From: Rhizomonospora bruguierae
GTDB lineage: Bacteria > Actinomycetota > Actinomycetes > Mycobacteriales > Micromonosporaceae
DNA length: 45,829 nt
Assembly (NCBI RefSeq): GCF_018397995.1
Contig: NZ_BBQH01000047.1
Span: 1-45,829, forward strand
Direction: 5' to 3'
Shown: piece by piece, positions 14,379 through 24,600 of the stretch
How the letters are laid out: every line of letters starts with the position of its first letter
Position numbering within the stretch: the first letter of the stretch is position 1
The notes under the pieces: generated by a model
The model's database searches: none
What the model was told of the DNA's origin: nothing
The model's input: only the letters and a program-made list of their open reading frames with translations
Program-made: the position numbers and the translations under genes

Positions 14379-14644
14379 GCGGGGTGAGGCTGGCTTACAA
14401 GCCGATGGGTGTGCTGTTCGGCATCGGCGCCGGCGCGCTCGCCGGCGTGCTGTTCAAGCAGGTGTGGAAGCTGGTCGGCGATGGCGACGGGGACGCGCCG
14501 CACGCGACCGATGAGGAGCGTGGCTGGGGCGAGGTTTTGGCCGCGGCGGCCTTGCAGGGCGCCATTTTCGCGGTGGTGAAGGCCGCCGTGGACCGCGGCG
14601 GCGCGGTGGGCGTGCGCAGGCTGACCGGTCGCTGGCCGGAGTGA
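14375..14644 (+). CDS. DUF4235 membrane protein
   Basis: 89 aa from GTG 14375, which overlaps the DUF3618 stop (GTGA). It starts VSGVRLAYKPMGVLFGIGAG and contains two hydrophobic segments separated by an acidic stretch (DGDGDAPHATDEERGWGEV), the DUF4235 pattern. The role is unknown. It completes the coupled holin-like/DUF3618/DUF4235 trio and is followed closely by a strong terminator. Confidence 0.87.
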   Translation: MSGVRLAYKPMGVLFGIGAGALAGVLFKQVWKLVGDGDGDAPHATDEERGWGEVLAAAALQGAIFAVVKAAVDRGGAVGVRRLTGRWPE

Positions 14645-14654
14645 AACAACCAAC

Positions 14655-14686
14655 GGCGCGCCGCTGATCTCATTCAGCGGCGCGTC
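14655..14686 (+). terminator. Terminator after the DUF4235 gene
   Basis: A 13-bp stem (14655-14667 with 14674-14686, one G-T pair) with the 6-base loop TCTCAT begins 11 bases after the stop codon. Confidence 0.75.
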
Positions 14687-14798
14687 GGCATAGGCAGTTT
14701 CGGGGTAGGAGTGGCAGACGGGCTCGCCTCCGGTACGCTTTGCCAAAGTTTGCGGTCACCCGGCGCCAAGGCCGTAGGCCGCCTAGAAGGAGTAGTAC

Positions 14799-15002
14799 AT
14801 GGCACAGGGAACCGTGAAGTGGTTCAACGCGGAAAAAGGCTACGGCTTCATCACCGTCGACGGCGGCGGTGCTGATGTCTTCGTACACTTTTCCGCGATC
14901 CAGACCTCCGGCTACCGCAGCCTGGAGGAGAACCAGCGCGTGGAGTTCGAGATCGGGCAGGGCGCGAAGGGCCCGCAGGCCGAACAGGTCCGCCCGCTGT
15001 AG
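14799..15002 (+). CDS. Cold-shock-domain protein
   Basis: 67 aa, standard CspA length. RNP1 (KGYGFITV) and RNP2 (VFVHFSAI) are intact, with [11 protein letters not shown] at the start. Csp proteins bind single-stranded RNA/DNA and act as RNA chaperones. AGAAGGAG precedes ATG 14799. The untranslated leader from the upstream terminator is ~110 bases and could carry post-transcriptional control, but I see no strong structure in it. It is monocistronic, with a hairpin downstream. Confidence 0.95.
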   Translation: MAQGTVKWFNAEKGYGFITVDGGGADVFVHFSAIQTSGYRSLEENQRVEFEIGQGAKGPQAEQVRPL

Positions 15003-15094
15003 CGCGGACCCGGTCGGGATCCGGCCGGTCCTCCACGCTCGCCCCTCGTCAGAACCCCTCGAGCCAACGTCCCGGTCCGCCGGGAAATCGCGTC

Positions 15095-15140
15095 GAGCCC
15101 CGCATCCGGTGCCCTGATATCCGGCCTCTGTGCGGGGCTC
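15095..15140 (+). terminator. Terminator after the cold-shock gene
   Basis: GAGCCCCGCA (15095-15104) pairs with TGCGGGGCTC (15131-15140). The 26-base loop can form a smaller inner CCGG/CCGG pairing. TTCGCTTGTC follows. Confidence 0.65.
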
Positions 15141-15173
15141 TTCGCTTGTCCGTCGCCCGTATCGCGGGTGTCG

Positions 15174-15371
15174 CTAACCGCGCTTCGAGCGGGCGCGCAG
15201 GCCGTAGCCGATCAGCACCAGGCCGAGCACGGCGACGACCGGCCCGACCACGGCCCACAGCTTCTGCCCGGTCATCACGCTGCCCTCCAGCACGCCGAGC
15301 CCCTGGAATGTCCAGACGGCACCGACGACCAGGGCCAGCAGCCCGAGGACCAGCGGCAGCCAGTTCTTCAC
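15174..15371 (-). CDS. Small two-span membrane protein, 65 aa
   Basis: GTG 15371 follows GAGGGAGG-type ribosome sequence. VKNWLPLVLGLLALVVGAVW is the first hydrophobic span (with a following TFQGLG), and AVVGPVVAVLGLVLIGYGL the second, followed by a basic end RARSKRG. This is a common conserved actinobacterial membrane protein of unknown function. It begins 24 bases after the aldo/keto reductase stop on the same strand, so the pair is probably cotranscribed. Confidence 0.75.
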   Translation of the reverse strand: MKNWLPLVLGLLALVVGAVWTFQGLGVLEGSVMTGQKLWAVVGPVVAVLGLVLIGYGLRARSKRG

Positions 15372-15394
15372 GGCTCCTCCCTCACGACCCTCGG

Positions 15395-16381
15395 TCACCA
15401 CCGGTGGTGCACCAGCGGATGGATCAGTTCGTTGTAGACCGCGGTCACCTCGGCCCGCGCGTCGGCGTCCAACGGGGGCAGATCGGCCGCGGCGGCGTTG
15501 GCGCGGGCCTGTTCCGGGTTGCGGGCGCCCGGGATCACCACGGTGACGCCCGGCTGGTCGATGATCCACCGCAGCGCGAACTGCGCCACGGCGGCGCCGG
15601 CGGGCACCAGTGACCGGAGGCGACGCACCGCTTCCAGCCCGGTCCGGTAGTCCACACCGGAGAATGTCTCGCCGACGTCGAACGCCTCGCCGTGCCGGTT
15701 GTACGTGCGGTGGTCGTCCGCGGCGAACGTCGTGTGCTCGTCGTACCGGCCGCTCAGCAGCCCGCTGGCCAGCGGTACGCGGGCGATGATGCCGACCCCC
15801 GCCGCGGCCGCCGCCGGCAGCACCCGTTCGATCGGCTTGAGCCGCAGCGCGTTCAGGATGATCTGCACGCTCGCCACGGCCGGCCGGGCGATCGCGGTCA
15901 GCGCCTGCTCCACGGTCTCCACGCTGACCCCGTACGCGGCGATGCTCTTCTGCTCGACCAGGGCGTCCAGCGCGTCGAAGACGGCGTCGGAGGCGATGAC
16001 CTCGCTCGGCGGGCAGTGCAGCTGGACCAGGTCGAGGGTGTCCACCCCGAGGTTGGCGCGGGACCGGTCGGTCCACGCCCGGAAGTTCGCGGGCGTGTAG
16101 TTTCCCGGCTCCTGCGCCACCCGGCGCCCCATCTTCGTCGCGACGAACAGCTCCCGGCGGCCCGGCCGCTCGCCGAGGAAGCGGCCGATCAGGCGCTCGC
16201 TGCGCCCGTCGCCGTACACGTCCGCGGTGTCGATGAAGGTGACCCCGGCGTCGACCGCGGCTGCGAGGGTGGCCAGCGCCGCGTCCTCGTCGACGGAGCC
16301 CCAGTCGGCACCGAGTTGCCAGGCGCCCAGACCCACGACGCCCACCTCCCGCCCCAGCCGGGCGAAGCTGCGATTCTCCAC
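15395..16381 (-). CDS. Aldo/keto reductase
   Basis: 328 aa TIM-barrel NADPH oxidoreductase. The catalytic tetrad is visible as Asp in FIDTADVYGDG, Tyr in the same motif, Lys in FVATKMGRR and His in LVQLHCPP. The cofactor end shows TVVIPGARNPEQARAN. It resembles the general-purpose YhdN-like AKR group; the substrate is unknown. ATG 16381 starts MENRSFARLGREVGVVGLG. It is divergent from the methyltransferase gene, with the promoters in the 79-base gap. Confidence 0.9.
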   Translation of the reverse strand: MENRSFARLGREVGVVGLGAWQLGADWGSVDEDAALATLAAAVDAGVTFIDTADVYGDGRSERLIGRFLGERPGRRELFVATKMGRRVAQEPGNYTPANFRAWTDRSRANLGVDTLDLVQLHCPPSEVIASDAVFDALDALVEQKSIAAYGVSVETVEQALTAIARPAVASVQIILNALRLKPIERVLPAAAAAGVGIIARVPLASGLLSGRYDEHTTFAADDHRTYNRHGEAFDVGETFSGVDYRTGLEAVRRLRSLVPAGAAVAQFALRWIIDQPGVTVVIPGARNPEQARANAAAADLPPLDADARAEVTAVYNELIHPLVHHRW

Positions 16382-16396
16382 CCGGGCAGCCTACCG

Positions 16397-16449
16397 TTGC
16401 CCGGGTCGGTCGCCGTCGCTAGAGTTCCCGCAAAACGTACGTACGGTTT
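16397..16449 (+). promoter_or_regulatory. Candidate promoter and dyad operator before tam
   Basis: TTGCCC (16397-16402), a 17-base spacer and TAGAGT (16420-16425) form a plausible sigma-70-type promoter. Just downstream, 16433-16449 contains the palindrome GTACGTAC flanked by AAAC and GTTT, which would lie across the start of the transcript. Confidence 0.4.
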
Positions 16450-16460
16450 AGGGGTGGCCG

Positions 16461-17219
16461 ATGTGGGATCCGAGCACCTACCTGCGGTACGGCAGCGAAC
16501 GGTCGCGGCCGTTCTTCGATCTGGTCGCCCGCGTCGGGGCCGGGCACCCGCGCGCGGTCGCCGACCTCGGCTGCGGACCGGGCACCCTGACCGCCGCCCT
16601 CGCCGAGCGGTGGCCCGGCGCCGCGGTGCACGGGCTCGACTCGTCCCCGGAGATGATCGAGCGGGCCGGCGCGCTCGACACCCGTGCCACCTTCGAGGTC
16701 GGCGACGTGGCGGACTGGCAGCCGGCGCCGGACACCGACGTGGTCGTCTCGAACGCGCTCCTGCAATGGGTCCCCGACCACGAGCGGCTGCTGACCCGCT
16801 GGGTCGCCGCGCTGCCGGCCGGCGCCTGGCTGGCCGTGCAGGTGCCGGGCAACTTCGACGGGCCCGCGCACCGGGCGCTGCGCGCCACCGGCGGCGACCG
16901 GTTGGCGCACCTGTTCCGCGAGGCGCCGGTGCGCGACCCGGCGGGCTACGCCGACCTGCTCCTCGCGGCCGGCTGTGCCGTGGACGCCTGGGAAACCACG
17001 TATCTGCATCTGCTCCCGGCGGGTACTGTCGTCGATCATCCGGTGCTGACCTGGCTGGAGGGGACCGCGTTGCGCCCGGTCCGGGCGGCGCTGGACGCCG
17101 ACCAGTGGTCGGCCTTCCGGTCCGAGCTGGACGCCCGCCTGCGCGCGGCCTACCCCGTCCGGCACGGGGTGGTCCCGTTCCCGTTCCGGCGGGTCTTCGT
17201 GGTCGCCCGCGTGCCATAG
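16461..17219 (+). CDS. tam: Trans-aconitate 2-methyltransferase
   Basis: 252 aa class I SAM methyltransferase. Motif I is VADLGCGPGTLT. MWDPSTYLRYGSERSRPFFD at the start, VVVSNALLQWVPDHE in the middle and HGVVPFPFRRVFVVARVP at the end match Tam, which methyl-esterifies trans-aconitate to relieve aconitase inhibition. ATG 16461 has AGGGGTGG upstream. The deaminase gene starts 20 bases after its stop with its own ribosome site, so the two may be cotranscribed without an obvious pathway link. Confidence 0.92.
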   Translation: MWDPSTYLRYGSERSRPFFDLVARVGAGHPRAVADLGCGPGTLTAALAERWPGAAVHGLDSSPEMIERAGALDTRATFEVGDVADWQPAPDTDVVVSNALLQWVPDHERLLTRWVAALPAGAWLAVQVPGNFDGPAHRALRATGGDRLAHLFREAPVRDPAGYADLLLAAGCAVDAWETTYLHLLPAGTVVDHPVLTWLEGTALRPVRAALDADQWSAFRSELDARLRAAYPVRHGVVPFPFRRVFVVARVP

Positions 17220-17239
17220 TCGCCGAAAGAGGAGAACCC

Positions 17240-18274
17240 GTGACCGACCTTCCCGCCCTGCGCCCCGGGCTGGCCGCGTTCATCGCCAAGCTGCCCAAGG
17301 TCGAGCTGCACGTGCACCACGTCGGCTCCGCCTCGCCGCGGATCGTCGCCGAGCTGGCCGCCCGGCACGAGGGCACCACCCCGGTCCCCGCCGACCCGGC
17401 CGCGCTCGCCGACTACTTCGTGTTCCGCGACTTCGCCCACTTCGTCGAGGTCTACCTCAGCGTCGTCGACCTGATCCGCGACGAGGAGGACGTGCGGATC
17501 CTCACCTACGAGGTGGCCCGGGAGCTGGCCCGCCAGCAGGTGCGGTACGCGGAGCTGACGATCACCCCGTACTCGCACGTGCACCGCGGCATCGCCCCCG
17601 AGGCGTTCTGCGAGGCGATCGAGGACGCGCGGGTCCGCGCCGAGTCGGAGCTGGGGGTGGCGCTGCGCTGGTGCTTCGACATTCCCGGGGAGGCGGGGCT
17701 GGTGGCGGCCGAGCAGACCCTCGACATCGCGCTCCGCCAGCGCCCGGACGGGCTGATCAGCTTCGGACTCGGCGGCCCCGAGATCGGTGTGCCGCGCCCG
17801 CAGTTCCAGCCCTACTTCGACCGGGCCCGCGCCCAGGGCCTGCGCAGCGTCCCGCACGCGGGCGAGACCACCGGGCCGCAGACCATCTGGGACGCGCTGC
17901 GCGACCTCGGCGCCGAGCGCATCGGCCACGGCACGTCCGCCATGGGCGACCCGCGGCTGGTCGAGTACCTGGCCGAGCACCGGGTACCGCTGGAGGTGTG
18001 CCCCACCTCGAACCTGGTCACCCGCGCCGTCCCCACGCTGGCCGAGCACCCGCTGCCGGCCATGGTCTCCGCCGGCCTGGTCGTCACCGTCAACTCCGAC
18101 GACCCGCCGATGTTCGGCACCACCCTCACCGACGAGTACGAGGTGGCCGCCCGCCTGCTCGACCTGGATGCGGCCGGCGTCGCGGCGCTCGCCCGCGCGG
18201 GCGTCGACGCCTCGTTCATGTCCACTGAGGACAAGACGCGGATCGGCGCGGAGATCGACGCGTATGCGGGATGA
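17240..18274 (+). CDS. Adenosine deaminase-family enzyme (possible aminodeoxyfutalosine deaminase)
   Basis: 344 aa from GTG 17240, with AGGAG upstream. It is a metal-dependent amidohydrolase: HVHH (His24, His26), catalytic PHAGETTGP, IGHGTSA and VNSDDPPMF. The N-terminal motif is HVHHVGSA instead of the HLHLEG of classical Add. Members of COG1816 with this look from Streptomyces and Acidothermus were shown to deaminate 6-aminodeoxyfutalosine in menaquinone biosynthesis and had been misannotated as adenosine deaminases. Which substrate applies cannot be settled here; no other mqn gene is in the window. Two strong hairpins follow. Confidence 0.88.
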   Translation: MTDLPALRPGLAAFIAKLPKVELHVHHVGSASPRIVAELAARHEGTTPVPADPAALADYFVFRDFAHFVEVYLSVVDLIRDEEDVRILTYEVARELARQQVRYAELTITPYSHVHRGIAPEAFCEAIEDARVRAESELGVALRWCFDIPGEAGLVAAEQTLDIALRQRPDGLISFGLGGPEIGVPRPQFQPYFDRARAQGLRSVPHAGETTGPQTIWDALRDLGAERIGHGTSAMGDPRLVEYLAEHRVPLEVCPTSNLVTRAVPTLAEHPLPAMVSAGLVVTVNSDDPPMFGTTLTDEYEVAARLLDLDAAGVAALARAGVDASFMSTEDKTRIGAEIDAYAG

Positions 18275-18282
18275 GGAGAGAG

Positions 18283-18325
18283 TCGGCCCGGCGTAACGCT
18301 GTTCCGGGCGGCCACGCCGGGCCGA
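18283..18325 (+). terminator. Terminator after the deaminase gene
   Basis: TCGGCCCGGCGT (18283-18294) pairs perfectly with ACGCCGGGCCGA (18314-18325) across a 19-base loop, 8 bases after the stop codon. Confidence 0.75.
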
Positions 18326-18350
18326 CAGTCGCGAACGGGTGCCGTTGTTG

Positions 18351-18400
18351 GCGCGCGGCGGGAGCCCGGTGCAGTGGGGGCGCCTGCCCCCGCCGCGCGC
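18351..18400. terminator. Second hairpin between convergent genes
   Basis: GCGCGCGGCGGG (18351-18362) pairs with CCCGCCGCGCGC (18389-18400) across 26 bases. It may stop transcripts from either side, especially from the minus-strand kinase gene. Confidence 0.55.
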
Positions 18401-18600
18401 GACGTCCCACCGGGCAGGGGTGGGGTGATCGCAAACTGCAGGGATGTGCCCGGCGGAACGGCAACACGTTCTGCCGTGAACCGTATCGGTCAGGGCGGCG
18501 GCCGCGGTCGCACTTAATGCACACCTAAGCCAGACTTGCGCTCGCCCTTACTGACCGCCACCCGCACACCCGTGCCGCGGCGGGGAAGTCGCCGGCGCGA

Positions 18601-20022
18601 TCAGCCCCGGCGCTGGCGGGGCCAGCGCCGGCCACCGCCGGGTTCCCGGCTGATCCGCCCGACCAGCCCGAAGCGGCTTACCTGCCGGGGTGCCGCGGTC
18701 GGGTCGGCGAACAGCATGACCACGCTCGCGCCGCCGAGGCGGGCGCGGTCGATGCTGACCGAGCCGCCGGCGCTGCGGGCGGCGCGGCGGGCGATGTCGA
18801 GCCCCAGGCCGGTGGAGCCGCGCTCGCTGGAGCCGCGGCGCAGGGCCCGGTCGGGGTGGTCGATGCCGGGGCCGGCGTCATCCACCCGCAGCGCCACGTA
18901 GCCGTCCCGGCAGCTGACCGCGACCTCGAACGCGGTGCCCTGCGGGGTGTAGCGGAACACGTTGCCCAGGACGGCGTCCAGCGCCGCCGCCAGTTCCCCC
19001 CGGGCGACCGGCACCATGATCCGGGTGTGCGCGCCCATCACCTCGTACGGCCGGTTCTGGTCGCCGGCGAGGGCGGACCAGAAGACCATCCGGTCCCGGA
19101 CCACCTCGCTGACGTCGCAGGTGGCCGGCTCCTGGGCCTGGGTGGCGACGGCCTTGCGGGTGGTGTTGATGAGCACGTCGACCTCGCCCTCGAGGGTCAC
19201 GATCGCCTCGCGGATGCGCCGGATCGTGCGCCGCTTGTCCACCTCGGCGGCCGAGAGGGTGCCGATGCTGGTGTCGTCCGAGTCGAGCGCGTCGGCGTCG
19301 AGGCGCAGCACGGTCAGCGGGGTGCGCAGCCGGTGGGACAGGTCCGCCACCAGTTCCCGCTCGTCGGTGCGGGACGCGCCGAGCCGGTCCGCCATCCGGT
19401 TGAAGGCGTACCCGGCCTCGGCCAGTTCCCGCGGGCCGCTGGGCTGGACCCGCACCCCCAGGTCGCCGTCCCCGACCGCGAGCGCGGCCTCGACCAGCGA
19501 GCGCGCCGAGCGGACCGTCCGGGCGGCGATCCGGTCGGCGACCACGACCGAGGCGGCGATCAGCCCGGCGGCCAGCGCGATCAGCGTCCACCACGCGCCG
19601 CGCACGCCGTCGGTGAGCCGGCGGGCCGGGACGAACACCTCGACCACGGCCGTGTTCGTGCCGACCTTCACCGGCTCCAGGCGCACCACGCCGCCGGCCA
19701 CGTCCGCCACGACGGGGTCGCCGCTGGTGGCGGCGGTCGTCACGTCCTCGCCGCTGGCCCGGCTGCCGGGGGTGGCCAGGGTGGCGACCCGGTGCACCAC
19801 CGGGGGCGCACCGTCCGCGGTCGCCGCGTCGATCGCCTTCTGGACCGCCCTCGGGTCGCCGCTGGCGGTCAGCGCCCCGCCGACCAGCCAGGCCCGGCGC
19901 TGCGCCTCGGCCAGCGCGTCGGCGCGCGCCCGGGACTGGAGGGTGAAACCCAGCGGCAGCAGGAACGCCAGCGCGACCAGCGCCGCCATCGCCGCGGTGA
20001 CGTACGCGAGGCCGAGCCTCAG
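18601..20022 (-). CDS. Sensor histidine kinase
   Basis: About 473 aa. Two membrane helices (near residues 5-27 and 140-160) flank an extracellular sensor of ~115 residues, then HAMP, a DHp helix with the phospho-accepting His in ADLSHRLRTPLTVL, and a HATPase_c domain (N box GNVFRYTPQG, G1 VDDAGPGID, G2 GSTGLGLDIARR). It phosphorylates the response regulator encoded immediately upstream. Start: the only in-frame options are CTG 20022 (overlapping the regulator's TGA, giving a complete first helix), ATG 19989 (truncating that helix) and ATG 20163 (145 bases inside the regulator gene). I favour CTG, with uncertainty. Confidence 0.87.
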   Translation of the reverse strand: MRLGLAYVTAAMAALVALAFLLPLGFTLQSRARADALAEAQRRAWLVGGALTASGDPRAVQKAIDAATADGAPPVVHRVATLATPGSRASGEDVTTAATSGDPVVADVAGGVVRLEPVKVGTNTAVVEVFVPARRLTDGVRGAWWTLIALAAGLIAASVVVADRIAARTVRSARSLVEAALAVGDGDLGVRVQPSGPRELAEAGYAFNRMADRLGASRTDERELVADLSHRLRTPLTVLRLDADALDSDDTSIGTLSAAEVDKRRTIRRIREAIVTLEGEVDVLINTTRKAVATQAQEPATCDVSEVVRDRMVFWSALAGDQNRPYEVMGAHTRIMVPVARGELAAALDAVLGNVFRYTPQGTAFEVAVSCRDGYVALRVDDAGPGIDHPDRALRRGSSERGSTGLGLDIARRAARSAGGSVSIDRARLGGASVVMLFADPTAAPRQVSRFGLVGRISREPGGGRRWPRQRRG

Positions 20023-20708
20023 TCCGGTGCCACCAACCGGAACCCGACCCCCCGCACGGTGCGCAGGTAGCGCGGCTTCGCCGCGGACTCGCCCAGCTTG
20101 CGGCGCAGCCAGTACAGATGGACGTCGATCGTCTGATCCTCGCCGACCGACGGCTGCCGCCATACTTCCTCCAACAGCTCTCGGCGCGAGACTACCCGCC
20201 CGGGTCGGGCCGCCAGGTACGCCAGCAGGTCGAACTCCTTGCGGGTCAGCGCCAGCGACGCGCCGTCCAGGGACGCGCTGCGCTCGCCGACGTCGACCCG
20301 CAGGCCGCCGACCTCATGCACGGCCGGGGTCGCCGTGCGGCTGGCCCGCCCGACCCGGCGCAGCACGGTGGTGATCCGCGCGTCCAGGTGGGCGCCGGTG
20401 AACGGCTTGACCATGTAGTCGTCCGCGCCGGCCCGCAGCAGCCGCACGATCGACTGCTCGTCGTCGCGCGCGGTGGCGATGATGATCGGCACGTCGGTGA
20501 TCCCGCGCAGCATGCGCAGCGCGTCGGCGCCGTCCAGGTCCGGCAGGCCGAGGTCGAGCACGACCAGGTCGGGGGTCTGGGCGGCGACCCGGCGCAGCGC
20601 GTCCAGGGCGGTGCCGACGGCGTGCACCGCGTGCCCGCGGTCCGCCAGGGACCGCAGCATAGCGCCGCGCACGACGTGGTCGTCCTCGACGAGGAGCACG
20701 GTTGCCAT
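20019..20708 (-). CDS. OmpR-family response regulator
   Basis: 229 aa from ATG 20708 (MATVLLVEDDHVVRGAMLRS). The receiver domain carries the acidic pair at 9-10, phosphoacceptor Asp52 (LVVLDLGLPDLDG) and Lys in MVKPF. The C-terminal winged helix (~135-225) has LTRKEFDLLAYLAARPGRVV and YLRTVRGVGFRL. It pairs with the following histidine kinase through overlapping stop and start. An in-frame extension to 20825 crosses a terminator hairpin and is rejected. Targets are unknown; the GH3 gene upstream on the same strand is separated by a strong terminator. Confidence 0.93.
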   Translation of the reverse strand: MATVLLVEDDHVVRGAMLRSLADRGHAVHAVGTALDALRRVAAQTPDLVVLDLGLPDLDGADALRMLRGITDVPIIIATARDDEQSIVRLLRAGADDYMVKPFTGAHLDARITTVLRRVGRASRTATPAVHEVGGLRVDVGERSASLDGASLALTRKEFDLLAYLAARPGRVVSRRELLEEVWRQPSVGEDQTIDVHLYWLRRKLGESAAKPRYLRTVRGVGFRLVAPD

Positions 20709-20759
20709 GCAGAGCACCGTACTGCGCGCGGCGATCGTTCCGTTAACGCGTGCGGGTGA

Positions 20760-20793
20760 GGGGCGGCCGGGGAACCCCCACCCCGGCCGCCCC
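20760..20793 (-). terminator. Terminator after the GH3 gene
   Basis: GGGGCGGCCGGGG (20760-20772) pairs perfectly over 13 bp with CCCCGGCCGCCCC (20781-20793); the loop is 8 bases. It insulates the response-regulator operon from GH3 transcription. Confidence 0.8.
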
Positions 20794-20799
20794 CGCCGG

Positions 20800-23106
<2,307 letters not shown>

Positions 23107-23153
23107 GGGGCGGGCCTCCTCGATCATGGTGGCTGGTCGTCGCCCGGGTGGCG

Positions 23154-23167
23154 TGGGAGCGCTCCCG
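23154..23167 (-). promoter_or_regulatory. CebR/LacI-type operator upstream of the GH3 gene
   Basis: TGGGAGCGCTCCCG differs in one base from the Streptomyces CebR consensus TGGGAGCGCTCCCA, the operator of the cellobiose-responsive repressor of cellulose-utilisation genes. It lies between the GH3 start and a possible -35 TTGACG (minus strand 23208-23203). Confidence 0.75.
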
Positions 23168-23247
23168 GTGCGTGGCTCCATGCTCCGACAATGATCGGGA
23201 AACGTCAATGTAATGGGAGGTGCCGGTGCGCTGGCGGGTAGGTGGCG

Positions 23248-23273
23248 CGCCCCGGGCGGTGCCGCCCGGGGCG
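23248..23273 (-). terminator. Terminator after the cyclopropane-synthase-family gene
   Basis: CGCCCCGGGCGG (23248-23259) pairs with CCGCCCGGGGCG (23262-23273); the top of the stem must open to form a loop. It lies 72 bases past the stop and upstream of the GH3 promoter. Confidence 0.65.
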
Positions 23274-23344
23274 TGCGTGTTCACCCTCGTCGGCCACCAC
23301 CCGCTCGGTAACCGACGCCCGCCCCGCCGCGCCGGGATCCGCCC

Positions 23345-24505
23345 TCAGGCGGGGGCGGATTCCGGCAGGCGGAGGACCCAGCGGTACGCCTGGACGAGAC
23401 CGGTGTCGAAGCCGGCCGCGGAGCCCCAGAGGAACAGCCGGAAGCGCCGGTAGATGTGCTCGCCCCAGCGGGCGACGATCTCGTCCCGGGCGGCGTCCAG
23501 CCGCTTGGCCCACTCCCGGCAGGTGAGGAAGTAGTTGTGCCGGTCGTCGGCGACCGACAGCAGGTCGAACGGCGACTTCGCCACGTGCTTGAGGTACTCG
23601 TGCAGCAGCAGCGGCGAGGACTGCCCCGGGTAGATGTACCGGCTCATGAACGTGCTGACGCTGTGCTTGGCCCGCATCGCCAGCGCGTCGAGGTAGACCC
23701 GGCCGCCCGGCTTCAGCAGCCGCGCGTAGGTGCTCAGCGTCCTCCGGTAGTCGGGCAGGTGCTCGGTGACGCCCATGTTGACGATGGCGTCGTACCGTTC
23801 GTCCGGCCGGTACGAGAAGATGTGCTCGCGCACGACGGTGACCGGCAGGCCCTCGCGCCGGAAGAAGTCGTTGAGGAAGCGCTCGGACTCGGCCGCGAGC
23901 GTGGTGGTGGTGACCCTGATGTCGCGGCGGGCGGCGTACTCGGCGAAGGCGCCCCAGCCGCCGCCGACCTCCAGCACGTGGTCGCCGGGCTTGATCTCCA
24001 GCGCCTCCAGGGCCAGGTCCATCTTGCGGGTCATGGCGTCCTCGAGGGGCTCGTCGTCGTACGCGAAGACGCCCTCGGTGTAGCAGCGGTGCCGGTCGTC
24101 GAGGAAGCTCAGGAAGAACTCGGACTCCTCGTCGTAGTGCGCGGAGATGGAGCGCCGGTCGTGTTCCTTCCGGCCGCGCAGCAGCGCGGGAGCCCAGCGG
24201 CTGAGCCAGGCGACCGGGTGGAAGTCGTGGAAGAACTGGCGCATGCGCAGCGCCGCGGACAGGTCGCCGTCCACGTCCAGCCAGCCTTCGAGGTACGCCA
24301 CGGCGACGCCGAACTGGTCCAGTCCGGCGAGCGCGCGGGCACCGCGGGTGTCGGTGATCCGGATGGTGAAGGCGGGTTCACCGGTACCGAGGGTGTGTGC
24401 CGGGCCGGTCGCGTTCCCTACCGCGAACGGGATGGCCGGCCGGTTGCCCGCGAAGAAGCGGGTGTAGCGCCGTTGCAGGGCGCCGATCACGTCAGGAGCA
24501 GCCAC
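23345..24505 (-). CDS. Cyclopropane-fatty-acyl-phospholipid synthase-family SAM methyltransferase
   Basis: 386 aa. The SAM-binding motif is [16 protein letters not shown] (~175-190). The family phrases [36 protein letters not shown] and [10 protein letters not shown] follow the CFA/mycolic acid cyclopropane synthase pattern, with an N-terminal domain typical of CfaA-like proteins. It would methylate or cyclopropanate unsaturated acyl chains, but the closest subgroup also includes uncharacterised methyltransferases, so the product is uncertain. It is divergent from thrS; the promoters for both are in a 95-base gap. Confidence 0.85.
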   Translation of the reverse strand: MAAPDVIGALQRRYTRFFAGNRPAIPFAVGNATGPAHTLGTGEPAFTIRITDTRGARALAGLDQFGVAVAYLEGWLDVDGDLSAALRMRQFFHDFHPVAWLSRWAPALLRGRKEHDRRSISAHYDEESEFFLSFLDDRHRCYTEGVFAYDDEPLEDAMTRKMDLALEALEIKPGDHVLEVGGGWGAFAEYAARRDIRVTTTTLAAESERFLNDFFRREGLPVTVVREHIFSYRPDERYDAIVNMGVTEHLPDYRRTLSTYARLLKPGGRVYLDALAMRAKHSVSTFMSRYIYPGQSSPLLLHEYLKHVAKSPFDLLSVADDRHNYFLTCREWAKRLDAARDEIVARWGEHIYRRFRLFLWGSAAGFDTGLVQAYRWVLRLPESAPA

Positions 24506-24600
24506 GCGCTGAATGTAACCCCCGGGGTGCGCCGCCGGCAGCGGGCCGGCCGGAGACGGATAGCATCGGTTGGTCCATTACCCATGTGAAGGAGCGCCCC

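Larger units (their letters stand above)
18275..18600. other. Gene-free convergent interval with two terminator hairpins
   Basis: 326 bases between the deaminase and the convergent histidine kinase. It holds the hairpins annotated at 18283-18325 and 18351-18400. No ribosome site or plausible small gene is seen in the remainder. Confidence 0.6.

Noticed and set aside
15692-17239. Very long plus-strand frame leading into the deaminase
   Set aside because: It runs antisense to the aldo/keto reductase and out of frame through tam; only the part from GTG 17240 is real.
24506-24600. T-box or other riboswitch ahead of thrS
   Set aside because: The 95-base gap is too short for a T-box leader and shows no specifier stem or T-box sequence.
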